This document shows, piece by piece, positions 1 to 6,526 of a stretch of DNA of 10,247 nucleotides. The notes under the pieces were generated by a model that saw only the letters and a program-made list of their open reading frames with translations, was not told the origin of the DNA and made no database searches. The translations under genes and the position numbers were made by a program. Within the stretch, counting starts at the first letter, position 1. Each line of letters opens with the position of its first letter. The stretch is taken from NCBI GenBank assembly GCA_003646305.1, contig QNFJ01000063.1, positions 1-10,247 on the forward strand, written 5' to 3'. This stretch comes from Gammaproteobacteria bacterium (GTDB lineage: Bacteria > Pseudomonadota > Gammaproteobacteria > Methylococcales > UBA2780).

Positions 1-539
1 AGCCCACTATGCGGGTTACGGGGTTGATTATTAAAGAATCGGCGCAGTCCGAAAGGGCTGCTAAGGCGGCCTTTTGCTGGAAGGATAAAATCAGCCTGAA
101 CCGAACGGTTATTGCTCCAGGTCGAGAGTGCCTTGTTGAGAATGATACGTTCGCGTTTAATCCGTTTTAGGTTGTCATGGTTAGGATTCACCATCTGCTT
201 GTTTTTTATTGTGATGTACTGGCTCGGATAATCTTTATTTTCGATAGAAAAAGTGATTTTTTGTCCGTTAACCTTGCCGATCAACTCTTTTTCCCCGGCT
301 TTGCTGGAAAGAGGAATACCTACCAAAGCGATCCAGTCACCATTTTTCTCGGTAATAAGAACCCTTTTTTTATTGAACATTAAGGCGGGCAGCTTTTTAG
401 CGCCATCGGCACTTCCTAAATTGATTAGGGAAATGCCCCCCGGAACTCGTTCTTCCACAGGAAAAGCGAGAGATAGTGATGAAAAAGAGAAGTTTCCCAG
501 AATAAAGAGCATAAGCAGTGGGAAGAATTTTTTAGCCAT
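1..539 (-). CDS. Secreted M23 (LytM-type) peptidoglycan peptidase, 3' end cut off by the window edge
   Basis: Probable zinc endopeptidase that cleaves peptidoglycan cross-links in the periplasm. Reading leftwards from the ATG at 539, 179 codons are open to the window edge. The protein starts with a signal peptide: MAKK, a hydrophobic stretch at residues 5-24, and a likely cleavage site after SLA (residue 25). A beta-rich N-terminal region follows (about 26-115), resembling the N-terminal domain often found in M23 peptidases. Then comes a basic helix (about 120-145) and the start of the catalytic domain: GRLSSPFGLRR (157-167) and NPHSG (175-179), where H177 is the expected first zinc ligand of the family's HxxxD motif. 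The other ligands lie outside the window. The start codon lies inside the end of xseA (8-base overlap), so translation is probably coupled. The fold is confident; active enzyme versus inactive LytM factor cannot be decided. Confidence 0.85.
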   Translation of the reverse strand, partial: MAKKFFPLLMLFILGNFSFSSLSLAFPVEERVPGGISLINLGSADGAKKLPALMFNKKRVLITEKNGDWIALVGIPLSSKAGEKELIGKVNGQKITFSIENKDYPSQYITIKNKQMVNPNHDNLKRIKRERIILNKALSTWSNNRSVQADFILPAKGRLSSPFGLRRFFNNQPRNPHSG

Positions 540-1902
540 TGTGGATTTCCTTAACCTGGCAGATGAGACTACCTTTTGATAAACGTGCTTCAATATTTTG
601 ACCCACTTGAACCTCGCTTACGGAGTTAAGCAGATGTTGGCCGCAGACGTCGGAAATAATAGCATAACCTCTGGCTAAAGTAGATAGTGGACTGATGGCT
701 TCAAGGGTTCGGGCGGCCTCGCTCAGATGATGTTTCTGTCGTTCGGTTTTAGATTTAATTGCAGCGGTCAGTCGTTGTGTTAAATGGTCTGTGCGATCTT
801 GTAGCAGAGTGATATCACGATAGGGGTTGTAGCTCTGTAAAAGATTTTGCCTGTTTTTTAAAAGTGACTGGGCATATTGGAGTTGCTTCTTTATGGCCTT
901 CTGAAGAAGATTTTCCAGTTGATCTAATCGTTGGGATTTTTCAAAAAGTTGTTGACTGGGGTGTTGCTGCAGCAGTCCCTTTGTAAGCCAGCTCAATTGT
1001 TGTTTATGTTGGTTTAACTGAGTTAATGCTCGGCGGGTAAGCTGCGACCTGTATTGTTCAATTTGGCCAAGCATCTGCTCGTTGTCGAGACAGCTAGACT
1101 CGGCAGCAACTGAAGGAGTGGCTGCTCGTTTGTCAGCAACAAAATCGGCAATAGAAAAATCAATTTCATGACCGATGCCGGTTATGACTGGCGTTTTGCA
1201 CTTGAACAGCTCTCTGGCAATGCTTTCGCTGTTAAAGAGACTTAAATCCTCAGCTGACCCGCCGCCACGTGCCAGTATAAGCAAATCACATTCATTTCGA
1301 CGATCGGCTGAGTGAATAGCTTTTTGAAGCGTTTTTTCCGAGTCAATCCCCTGAACGGGTGTTGGATAAATATTCAGCTTAATGTGCGGGGCGCGCCGCC
1401 TGAAGACCACTAAAATATCTTGAATGGCTGCACCGGATGGTGAGGTGATGATGCCGATGGTATTCGGGAAGCGAGGGAGTACTTTTTTTTTGTTTTCGTC
1501 AAACAGCCCTTCATCCGACAGTTTTCGCATCAATTGTTCAAATTGATGTCGCAGCTGGCCATCACCAGCGCCTTCCATCGCTTCAACAATAAGTTGGTAG
1601 TCACCGCGTTGCTCAAACAGACTAGCATCGGCTTTAACAATAACTTGCTGGCCATTTTGTGGTTTAAATGTGCTGCGACGGTGGCGAGATTTGAACATGG
1701 CGCACCGAACCTGAGCGCTACTATCTTTTAGTGTGAAATAGATATGCCCAGAAGAGGGCTGTGCCAAATTTGAGATTTCCCCTTCAACCCGGATTGAGCA
1801 GAAGTTCTGACTTAAAAGCATTTTAGTCTCACGATTTAAGCGAGAGACAGAGTAGATCTCTTCTTTGGGTGGGTGGCTCCCTACGGCTGGGCTAAGTGGC
1901 AT
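532..1902 (-). CDS. xseA: Exonuclease VII large subunit
   Basis: Catalytic large subunit of exonuclease VII, which with several copies of XseB degrades single-stranded DNA in both directions and acts in mismatch repair and DNA damage tolerance in the cytoplasm. Counting from the ATG at 1902, the protein has 456 residues, the E. coli length. The N-terminal OB-fold is at about 16-115 (EIYSVSRLN, VEGEISNL, GHIYFTLKD, AQVRCAMF). The nuclease domain carries D162, R212 in ARGGGS, and H245 and D248 in GHEID. These are each shifted by +7 from the E. coli catalytic residues D155, R205, H238 and D241, so the active site looks intact. A long coiled-coil region (about 280-400) follows, which binds the small subunit in this family. 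The frame stays open upstream to a TTG at 1938, but neither start has a good ribosome site and the ATG gives the standard length. xseB is not in the window. Confidence 0.95.
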   Translation of the reverse strand: MPLSPAVGSHPPKEEIYSVSRLNRETKMLLSQNFCSIRVEGEISNLAQPSSGHIYFTLKDSSAQVRCAMFKSRHRRSTFKPQNGQQVIVKADASLFEQRGDYQLIVEAMEGAGDGQLRHQFEQLMRKLSDEGLFDENKKKVLPRFPNTIGIITSPSGAAIQDILVVFRRRAPHIKLNIYPTPVQGIDSEKTLQKAIHSADRRNECDLLILARGGGSAEDLSLFNSESIARELFKCKTPVITGIGHEIDFSIADFVADKRAATPSVAAESSCLDNEQMLGQIEQYRSQLTRRALTQLNQHKQQLSWLTKGLLQQHPSQQLFEKSQRLDQLENLLQKAIKKQLQYAQSLLKNRQNLLQSYNPYRDITLLQDRTDHLTQRLTAAIKSKTERQKHHLSEAARTLEAISPLSTLARGYAIISDVCGQHLLNSVSEVQVGQNIEARLSKGSLICQVKEIHNG

Positions 1903-1965
1903 GCTGAGTGCTTTTATATGATTCTTCTGAACGGACAAAATTTTAACATTTTAATCTGTCAGGTA

Positions 1966-2000
1966 CTGCCATTTTTGGCAGATGTCGACATATTTGGCAG
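1966..2000. repeat. Palindrome cluster upstream of xseA
   Basis: CTGCCA-TTTT-TGGCAG (1966-1981) is a perfect inverted repeat. It abuts the 10-base perfect palindrome ATGTCGACAT (1982-1991). A second copy of TTTGGCAG follows at 1993-2000, in direct repeat with 1974-1981. The cluster lies 64 to 98 bases upstream of the xseA ATG. It could be a regulator-binding site. The outer CTG-N10-CAG spacing resembles a LexA box, but the conserved T and A next to the CTG and CAG are replaced by C and G, so LexA is not claimed. Confidence 0.45.
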
Positions 2001-2233
2001 GAACATCAGTAGCAACAGAGTTTTGTGGAATGGCTTGTTTACAGTGACTTCCGGTTGTTTGGCCCTGATTCTTCTTAGTGAAATAGTTGGCATTTAATTT
2101 GCTTTTTCTTTAGTTACAGCGTCTCGGGTAATGAGTTTGGTTTTTAAAATTCAGCTTATGGGGTTCAGTGACCATTCAGGGTTATGCCATAGGGATGGTG
2201 CACTAAATAATTGAGATGCAGCTTTGTCTGAAT

Positions 2234-2238
2234 AAGGA
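2234..2238 (+). promoter_or_regulatory. Ribosome binding site of the PilZ gene
   Basis: AAGGA sits six bases before the GTG at 2245. It fixes that GTG as the start, as no upstream ATG in frame has such a site. Confidence 0.7.
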
Positions 2239-2244
2239 ACTTTT

Positions 2245-2892
2245 GTGAAAAAGGCTAAAAGTAGAACGGTTCGAACTAAAAATAATGGGCGCTTGGGAGT
2301 GAAATTCTCGCCTTACCTGATGTTGGTAGATAATGCTTTGCCCGCGGTTGAAGATAAAACCTTGATTGAGCGGCTTGATCGGAAACATATTAGAGATGGG
2401 CGGCTATCCGGTGAAGGTTTTGTCGAAATAGATCTTGTCGGATGTGAAGCTCTTGAATTGATAGAGGGGAGCCAGCATGAAGTGATGCTTCATCATGGCT
2501 GGGGCCGTGCTCGCCCCGTTTCAAGTGCCGTTGTAGCTCAAAATGAAAAGCGGGGAGATGAGCGATATGCAGGCCAAAATTTTATCGCCTGGGCCAGGCC
2601 AATAGGTTTTTTTGATAGAAGCTCACTAAAGCGCGCCTGTTTGCTGGATTTTAGTGTGAGTGGTGTTGGACTGGTTTGTAGCAAAAAGCTTGAGGTCAAT
2701 AAAAAGGTTTTATTGCAGCTGGAATTTTCAGACGGAGCCACCTTTGACGTGAAGGGGGTTGTTGTTAGAAACGAAGCATCCCCGATACCTGCAGCCGGTT
2801 TTATGTGTGGAATTAGGCTGAATGAGTTGAATCAGCCACTTAGGGATTGCATGGTAACGGAAGGCCTGCATATGAAGCTAAAGAAGTGCTAA
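2245..2892 (+). CDS. PilZ-domain protein, probable cyclic-di-GMP receptor
   Basis: A 215-residue cytoplasmic protein with no signal peptide or membrane segment. The C-terminal half is a PilZ domain. It has the RxxxR motif as RGDER (R103, R107) and, 28 residues on, the D/NxSxxG motif as DFSVSG (D135, S137, G140). Beta-strands typical of the fold follow (VLLQLEF, FDVKGVVVR, FMCGIRL). In this family these motifs wrap around cyclic-di-GMP, so both halves of the ligand site look present. The first 100 residues match nothing I recognise. They are basic at the very N-terminus (KKAKSRTVRTK) and contain a mixed segment ending in VMLHHGWGR. The start is GTG with a clear ribosome site. The gene stands alone, divergent from xseA and 256 bases before the MCP-like gene. 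Its target may be motility, surface polysaccharide or the neighbouring signalling proteins; the sequence does not say. Confidence 0.85.
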   Translation: MKKAKSRTVRTKNNGRLGVKFSPYLMLVDNALPAVEDKTLIERLDRKHIRDGRLSGEGFVEIDLVGCEALELIEGSQHEVMLHHGWGRARPVSSAVVAQNEKRGDERYAGQNFIAWARPIGFFDRSSLKRACLLDFSVSGVGLVCSKKLEVNKKVLLQLEFSDGATFDVKGVVVRNEASPIPAAGFMCGIRLNELNQPLRDCMVTEGLHMKLKKC

Positions 2893-3148
2893 TGCCAGGG
2901 TGTCTGCTCTAGTCAGCTGTGGCGCTTTCAAGTTGAAACAGCTCAAAATTTTGTGTCAATACAAAAATACCTGACCTTACCCATTAAGAAGAAAAGGGTT
3001 TTTGTTTCTTTCCTGCCAGTTCATTTACCACATCCTGCTTTTTAAAGAGAGGCGTGGTAAATACTGGCTATTCACCTTGTACTCTTCATTAAATCAACTA
3101 GTTTTTAAGCTATTCCTTTTAATGTTAAAGATAAGCGTAAAAACTGGC
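2893..3148 (+). promoter_or_regulatory. Leader region before the MCP-like gene
   Basis: This 256-base gap separates the PilZ gene from the signalling operon and is the likely place for the operon promoter. No clear sigma-70 or flagellar (sigma-28) promoter was found by eye. It contains a weak bulged hairpin (AGCTG at 2915 with CAGCT at 2939), a small TTTTGT/ACAAAA inverted repeat (2949-2966) and the large inverted repeat at 3015-3068, which is annotated separately. A reading frame running through it from a TTG at 3002 is not thought to be translated. Confidence 0.5.
3015..3068. repeat. Large imperfect inverted repeat in the operon leader
   Basis: Left arm GCCAGT (3015-3020) plus ATTTACCAC (3023-3031) pairs with right arm GTGGTAAAT (3054-3062) plus ACTGGC (3063-3068). 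That gives 15 base pairs with only the two bases TC (3021-3022) bulged. The 22-base loop can fold further (CTT at 3038 with AAG at 3045), so the whole 54 bases could form one long hairpin. No T-run follows, so it is not a standard terminator. It could be an operator for a dimeric regulator or an RNA structure in the 5' leader, 80 bases before the chosen start. Confidence 0.6.
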
Positions 3149-4354
3149 ATGGATCAAAAACAGTTACTGATTATTGGGGCCACGATGGTGGTGACGGCTG
3201 CATTGTTGGCGGCAATCTTCTTGGTCGAAGGTGTCTGGTGGCATTTTTCGATGATGCTCACTCTTTCGGCTAGCTGGGCAGCTTGCTGCGCTTTCCTTAT
3301 TAGGGAGCGTCAAAGTGAAGAGGAGGTCATGGTGTCCGCGCCTCCATTAGATGGGGTCGATCAGATTAGTGATTTGTTGTCTGAGGTGGATGGAGGCTTG
3401 GTACAGGAGGCAAACACACTGAATAGTGAGCTTGAGCAGCTCAAATTGATGATCGCTGATGCTGTTGTAACGATGGGCGATAGTTTCCATGCATTGAACA
3501 GACTATCTACGGAGCAAAATGGATTGGTTGTTTCGATGAGTTCGAGTCTTTCTGAGTCCTCGGAAGGAGATGAGTCTGTTTCTAAATTTCAGCGTTTTGC
3601 AATAGAGATGGATTCGATCTTGACGCATTTTGTTGAAAACATTTTGTCTGTTAGTAAAGAAAGTATGGAGATGGTGAGTCTGGTCGATGCGCAAAGCCAG
3701 CATCTGGATAAGATTGAAAAACTGCTGGGTGATGTCAGGCAAATTGCAGATCAAACGAACCTGCTGGCACTCAATGCAGCGATCGAGGCGGCACGTGCTG
3801 GTGAGGCAGGGAGAGGTTTTGCTGTTGTTGCCGATGAAGTGAGGAAACTTTCACAACATTCTGAAAAGTTTAATGACGAAATTCGGACGGTAGTGAATGA
3901 AACACGAAACAGTCTTGAAGATGCCAAAGCCAAAGTAGAACTGATCGCTTCCAAAGATATGAGTGTTGCAATTCAGTCAAAATCACAGATCGATGAGATG
4001 ATGGCCGATCTGGGAATAATGAATGCTCAAATGGGTAGTAGCTTGCAGACGGTTTCTTCTTTGACCTCAGAAATCGAATCAAACGTTGGGAGCGCCGTTC
4101 GGTCATTGCAATTTGAAGATATGAGCCGGCAGTTGATTGAGTTCTCGCAGAGGCGAACTTCACATTTCCATGATCTGGCAGAGGCGCTAAAAACAACCAG
4201 GGGAAAGATAAAGTCATCAGATGGAACTGATTTGGGAGAGCAGATACAGGAAAGTCGGAATCAGTTGCAAAGAATGCGCAATGACTGGTCAGCAGCGCCG
4301 GTTGCAGCTGTTGGGCAAGAGTCAATGGATGAAGGAGATATTGAGCTTTTTTAG
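3149..4354 (+). CDS. Membrane-anchored MCP-type signalling protein without a sensor domain
   Basis: A 401-residue protein built like the signalling half of a methyl-accepting chemotaxis protein. Two hydrophobic segments near the N-terminus (about 5-26 and 33-51) are joined by only a few residues, so there is no periplasmic ligand domain and no evident HAMP domain. A long coiled coil follows, with the conserved hairpin tip at about 199-235 (IADQTNLLALNAA, then EAARAGEAGRGFAVVADEV), the part that contacts CheA and CheW in this family. The returning helix contains LQFEDMSRQL, and the protein ends in an acidic tail, DEGDIELF. It is the first gene of a run with a STAS protein and a phosphatase/kinase regulator, so it may sense membrane or cytoplasmic state for that pathway rather than steer flagella. 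The start is uncertain: ATGs at 3122 and 3149 both lack a good ribosome site, and the frame extends to a TTG at 3002. ATG 3149 places the first membrane segment right after the start. Confidence 0.85.
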   Translation: MDQKQLLIIGATMVVTAALLAAIFLVEGVWWHFSMMLTLSASWAACCAFLIRERQSEEEVMVSAPPLDGVDQISDLLSEVDGGLVQEANTLNSELEQLKLMIADAVVTMGDSFHALNRLSTEQNGLVVSMSSSLSESSEGDESVSKFQRFAIEMDSILTHFVENILSVSKESMEMVSLVDAQSQHLDKIEKLLGDVRQIADQTNLLALNAAIEAARAGEAGRGFAVVADEVRKLSQHSEKFNDEIRTVVNETRNSLEDAKAKVELIASKDMSVAIQSKSQIDEMMADLGIMNAQMGSSLQTVSSLTSEIESNVGSAVRSLQFEDMSRQLIEFSQRRTSHFHDLAEALKTTRGKIKSSDGTDLGEQIQESRNQLQRMRNDWSAAPVAAVGQESMDEGDIELF

Positions 4355-4399
4355 CTGAATATGTAAGTAATAGAAAAAATAATTGCGAGGATAAGAGCG

Positions 4400-4702
4400 A
4401 TGCCGATTTCAGCAGTATGCAGCAACAATGGACAAGAGGCGGTAATTAAAATTGCCGGGCGTTTTGATTTTGGAGAGCATCAAGCATTTAAAACGGCCTG
4501 TGATGCCTGCACAACGGCGCAAAAGTATACGCTCGACTTAAGAGCTACTGAGTATGTGGACAGTTCTGCATTGGGAATGCTATTGATTTTGCGTGATAAG
4601 GTTGGTGGCGATAAAGGAAGGGTTAAGATTCTTAATGCCAGTCCTGAAGTGAAAAAAGTTCTGACTATTGCGAATTTTGAAAAGTTGTTTACCGTTATTT
4701 AA
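4400..4702 (+). CDS. STAS-domain protein, anti-sigma-factor antagonist type (HsbA/CrsA-like)
   Basis: A 100-residue single STAS domain, the usual size for SpoIIAA-like partner-switch proteins. The core motif is YVDSSALGMLL (52-62). In SpoIIAA the second serine of the DSS motif is the phosphorylated residue, which here is S56. In the known pathways the unphosphorylated form binds a partner such as an anti-sigma factor, and phosphorylation releases it. The next gene encodes both a candidate kinase and a candidate phosphatase for this serine. The start has GAGG nine bases upstream. It lies 45 bases after the MCP-like gene and 69 bases before the regulator, with a hairpin directly after its stop codon. 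HsbA of Pseudomonas and CrsA of Shewanella are the closest functional models. The actual binding partner is unknown, so no symbol is given. Confidence 0.9.
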   Translation: MPISAVCSNNGQEAVIKIAGRFDFGEHQAFKTACDACTTAQKYTLDLRATEYVDSSALGMLLILRDKVGGDKGRVKILNASPEVKKVLTIANFEKLFTVI

Positions 4703-4721
4703 TTTCAGATTTCCTCTGAAA
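4703..4721 (+). other. Intercistronic hairpin after the STAS gene
   Basis: TTTCAGA (4703-4709) and TCTGAAA (4715-4721) form a perfect 7-base-pair stem with a 5-base loop, starting on the base after the STAS stop codon. No long T-run follows, so it is at most a weak attenuator. It could instead protect the 3' end of an upstream transcript and favour STAS protein over the regulator. Confidence 0.4.
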
Positions 4722-4761
4722 AATCCCACTATTTTATTAGGCGCACGGATGCTGCTGAACT

Positions 4762-4765
4762 GGAG
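4762..4765 (+). promoter_or_regulatory. Ribosome binding site of the response regulator
   Basis: GGAG six bases before the GTG at 4772 supports GTG as the start. The nearby ATG at 4749 is in another frame. Confidence 0.6.
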
Positions 4766-4771
4766 TGTATT

Positions 4772-6499
4772 GTGCTACCTGAAGAAAAAATACAGGAAGA
4801 AGTTGAGCGAAAGAAAAAAATTCTTGTCGTCGATGATACCAAATTACAGCGTTTAATTATTTCGGACCTGGTTACAAAGCTCGGTTTTGACGTGATTGAG
4901 GCGGTTAGTGGGCAGGAGGCAATTGATCGTGCCGGTGACGCTTACCCTGACCTTATTCTGATGGATATTGAAATGCCGGGAATAGATGGGTTTGAAGCAG
5001 TGAGAAAAGTTCGTCAGCTAGCCACTAAGCACTATATTCCAGTTATTTTTGTAACAGGATTTGATAACGAAAAGAACCTTCAGGCTTGCATTGATGCGGG
5101 AGGGGATGATTTTATCTCCAAGCCGGTTAATCAATTGGCTTTAGATTTAAAAATTAAATCATTACTAAGGCTAAGTGATTTACTAAAGCAGCAACGGATT
5201 CAAAAAGAGAAGTTCGAAAGAACTCAGCATGAAATTTTTCGTGAGCAGGAAATTGCGGCCGAGATTTTTCGTAAAATTGTGCATGAGGGTAGTCTTGATA
5301 CCCCAAATATAAAATACCTCCTTTCACCGATGTCTCTGTTTAATGGAGATATTTTGCTGGCAGCTTATACGCCAACCGGGCAATTGCAGTTGATGTTAGG
5401 TGATTTTACCGGACATGGTTTGGTCGCTTCAATTGGTGCGGGGCCTGCTGCGGAAATATTTTATGGCATGACAGCAAAGGGCTTTGGCGTTGAAGAGATT
5501 ATTCCAGAAATCAATAAAAAAATGTGTAGAGTGCTGCCAACGGGAATGTTTTTAGCAATTTGCCTGCTCTCCTTTGATAGTCAGCAGGGGCTAATCTCAC
5601 TCTTTACCGGCGGTCTGCCTGAGCAGCTGTTGTTCAGCAAAGATTCAGGCGATATTGCGAGAATAGTCTCATCCAATTTGCCACTGGGAATCATCGATAA
5701 TGAACAGTCGGATTTTTCTTTTGAGCATCTGGAGGTCAGGGCAGATCAGCGACTTTATCTCTTTTCTGACGGGATTATTGAAGCTCGGAATAAAAACGGT
5801 AAGGAGTCTGGGATCGAAGGGTTGGAATGGTGTTTACGCAATCCGGTTATTGAAGATAGTGGATTTGACTCAATATTGGAGAGTTACAAAAGATTTATAG
5901 GAAATAATGCACAGGAAGATGATTTGACGCTGGTTGAGATTAATTTTGATCCGGTTCTTGCAGTTCGTGAAGGGCGTCAGATTATTCAAAAGACGAAGCC
6001 TCCTGCAGCGTGGCAGACCTCAATGACTTTGGATTCAGAGGCGTTAAAAACGACAAACCCGGTGCCGGTTGTTGTTAACCAGATTATGGAATTGCAAGGT
6101 CTGCAGGCTTATCGAGAGGCGATTTATACTATTGTGACCGAGCTTTTTGTAAATGCGCTTGACCATGGGTTGTTAGGACTGGATTCATCCTTAAAAAAAG
6201 ATGCAGAAGGATTTATGCATTATTTCGAGTTACGTGAAAAGCGGCTCCAGGAGTTTTATGATGGACAAATTAAAATATCATTTAAGCACAAGTCATTGGC
6301 ATCGGGTGGGCAGCTGGCTATCCTGATACAGGATAATGGAAGTGGTTTCGATGTGACAGCTGTTGAGAAGGGGCTGGATAACAATGAAGATTATTCTGGC
6401 AGAGGGATTCAGTTAGTGAGAAAGTTATGCAGCTCATTGGCCTATTCAGATGGTGGGCGGCGAGCTAAAGCGGTCTTTGATTGGGAAAATATGGGCTAA
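4772..6499 (+). CDS. Three-domain response regulator: REC, PP2C (SpoIIE-type) phosphatase, HATPase kinase (HsbR/CrsR-like)
   Basis: A 575-residue cytoplasmic switch protein expected to dephosphorylate and phosphorylate the STAS protein encoded just upstream. The receiver domain (about 15-135) has D21-D22, the phosphoacceptor D65 in LILMDIEMPG, T95 and K117 in SKP, so it looks functional. A helical linker (about 135-172) leads to the PP2C/SpoIIE domain (about 180-395), whose metal-binding acidic motifs are all present: NGD (191-193), GDFTGHG (D211), FSDGIIEA (D333) and QEDDLT (D383-D384). The C-terminal GHKL-type kinase domain (about 415-575) has the N-box TELFVNALDHG (E457, N461), the G1 box DNGSGF (D521) and the G2 box GRGIQLV (543-549). 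The layout is that of HsbR in Pseudomonas and CrsR in Shewanella, where phosphorylation of the receiver selects between kinase and phosphatase activity. The histidine kinase feeding the receiver is not in the window. The start is GTG with GGAG upstream. The next gene begins 27 bases downstream. Confidence 0.95.
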   Translation: MLPEEKIQEEVERKKKILVVDDTKLQRLIISDLVTKLGFDVIEAVSGQEAIDRAGDAYPDLILMDIEMPGIDGFEAVRKVRQLATKHYIPVIFVTGFDNEKNLQACIDAGGDDFISKPVNQLALDLKIKSLLRLSDLLKQQRIQKEKFERTQHEIFREQEIAAEIFRKIVHEGSLDTPNIKYLLSPMSLFNGDILLAAYTPTGQLQLMLGDFTGHGLVASIGAGPAAEIFYGMTAKGFGVEEIIPEINKKMCRVLPTGMFLAICLLSFDSQQGLISLFTGGLPEQLLFSKDSGDIARIVSSNLPLGIIDNEQSDFSFEHLEVRADQRLYLFSDGIIEARNKNGKESGIEGLEWCLRNPVIEDSGFDSILESYKRFIGNNAQEDDLTLVEINFDPVLAVREGRQIIQKTKPPAAWQTSMTLDSEALKTTNPVPVVVNQIMELQGLQAYREAIYTIVTELFVNALDHGLLGLDSSLKKDAEGFMHYFELREKRLQEFYDGQIKISFKHKSLASGGQLAILIQDNGSGFDVTAVEKGLDNNEDYSGRGIQLVRKLCSSLAYSDGGRRAKAVFDWENMG

Positions 6500-6526
6500 A
6501 GCAAAAAAAGCATGTAAGGGTGAGAG

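Larger units (their letters stand above)
1903..2244. other. Intergenic region between divergent xseA and the PilZ gene
   Basis: No convincing gene was found here. The region must hold the promoters for xseA (leftwards) and the PilZ gene (rightwards), but no good -35/-10 pair stands out on either strand. It holds a palindrome cluster at 1966-2000, annotated separately. A minus-strand reading frame of 44 codons (2093 down to 1959) has no ribosome site or recognisable domain and is not called. Confidence 0.6.

Noticed and set aside
1903..1938. TTG start for xseA adding 12 residues
   Set aside because: No ribosome site is visible, and the ATG at 1902 gives the 456-residue family length with catalytic residues in constant offset from E. 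coli.
1966..1981. LexA box before xseA
   Set aside because: The CTG-N10-CAG spacing fits, but the conserved T after CTG and A before CAG are C and G here.
1959..2093. Minus-strand 44-codon reading frame upstream of xseA
   Set aside because: It has an ATG but no ribosome site and no recognisable domain, and it overlaps the palindrome cluster.
1873..2097. Plus-strand 74-codon reading frame antisense to the xseA start
   Set aside because: It overlaps the confirmed xseA coding region and has no ribosome site or domain.
2915..2956. Possible terminator after the PilZ gene
   Set aside because: The stem is AGCTG/CAGCT plus TTTCA/TGAAA with a six-base one-sided bulge and only a short T-run after it, which is too weak to call.
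3002..3148. N-terminal extension of the MCP-like protein from a TTG at 3002
   Set aside because: It would add 49 residues before the first membrane segment, starts at a rare codon, and runs through the long inverted repeat at 3015-3068. The standard two-segment layout begins right after the ATG at 3149.
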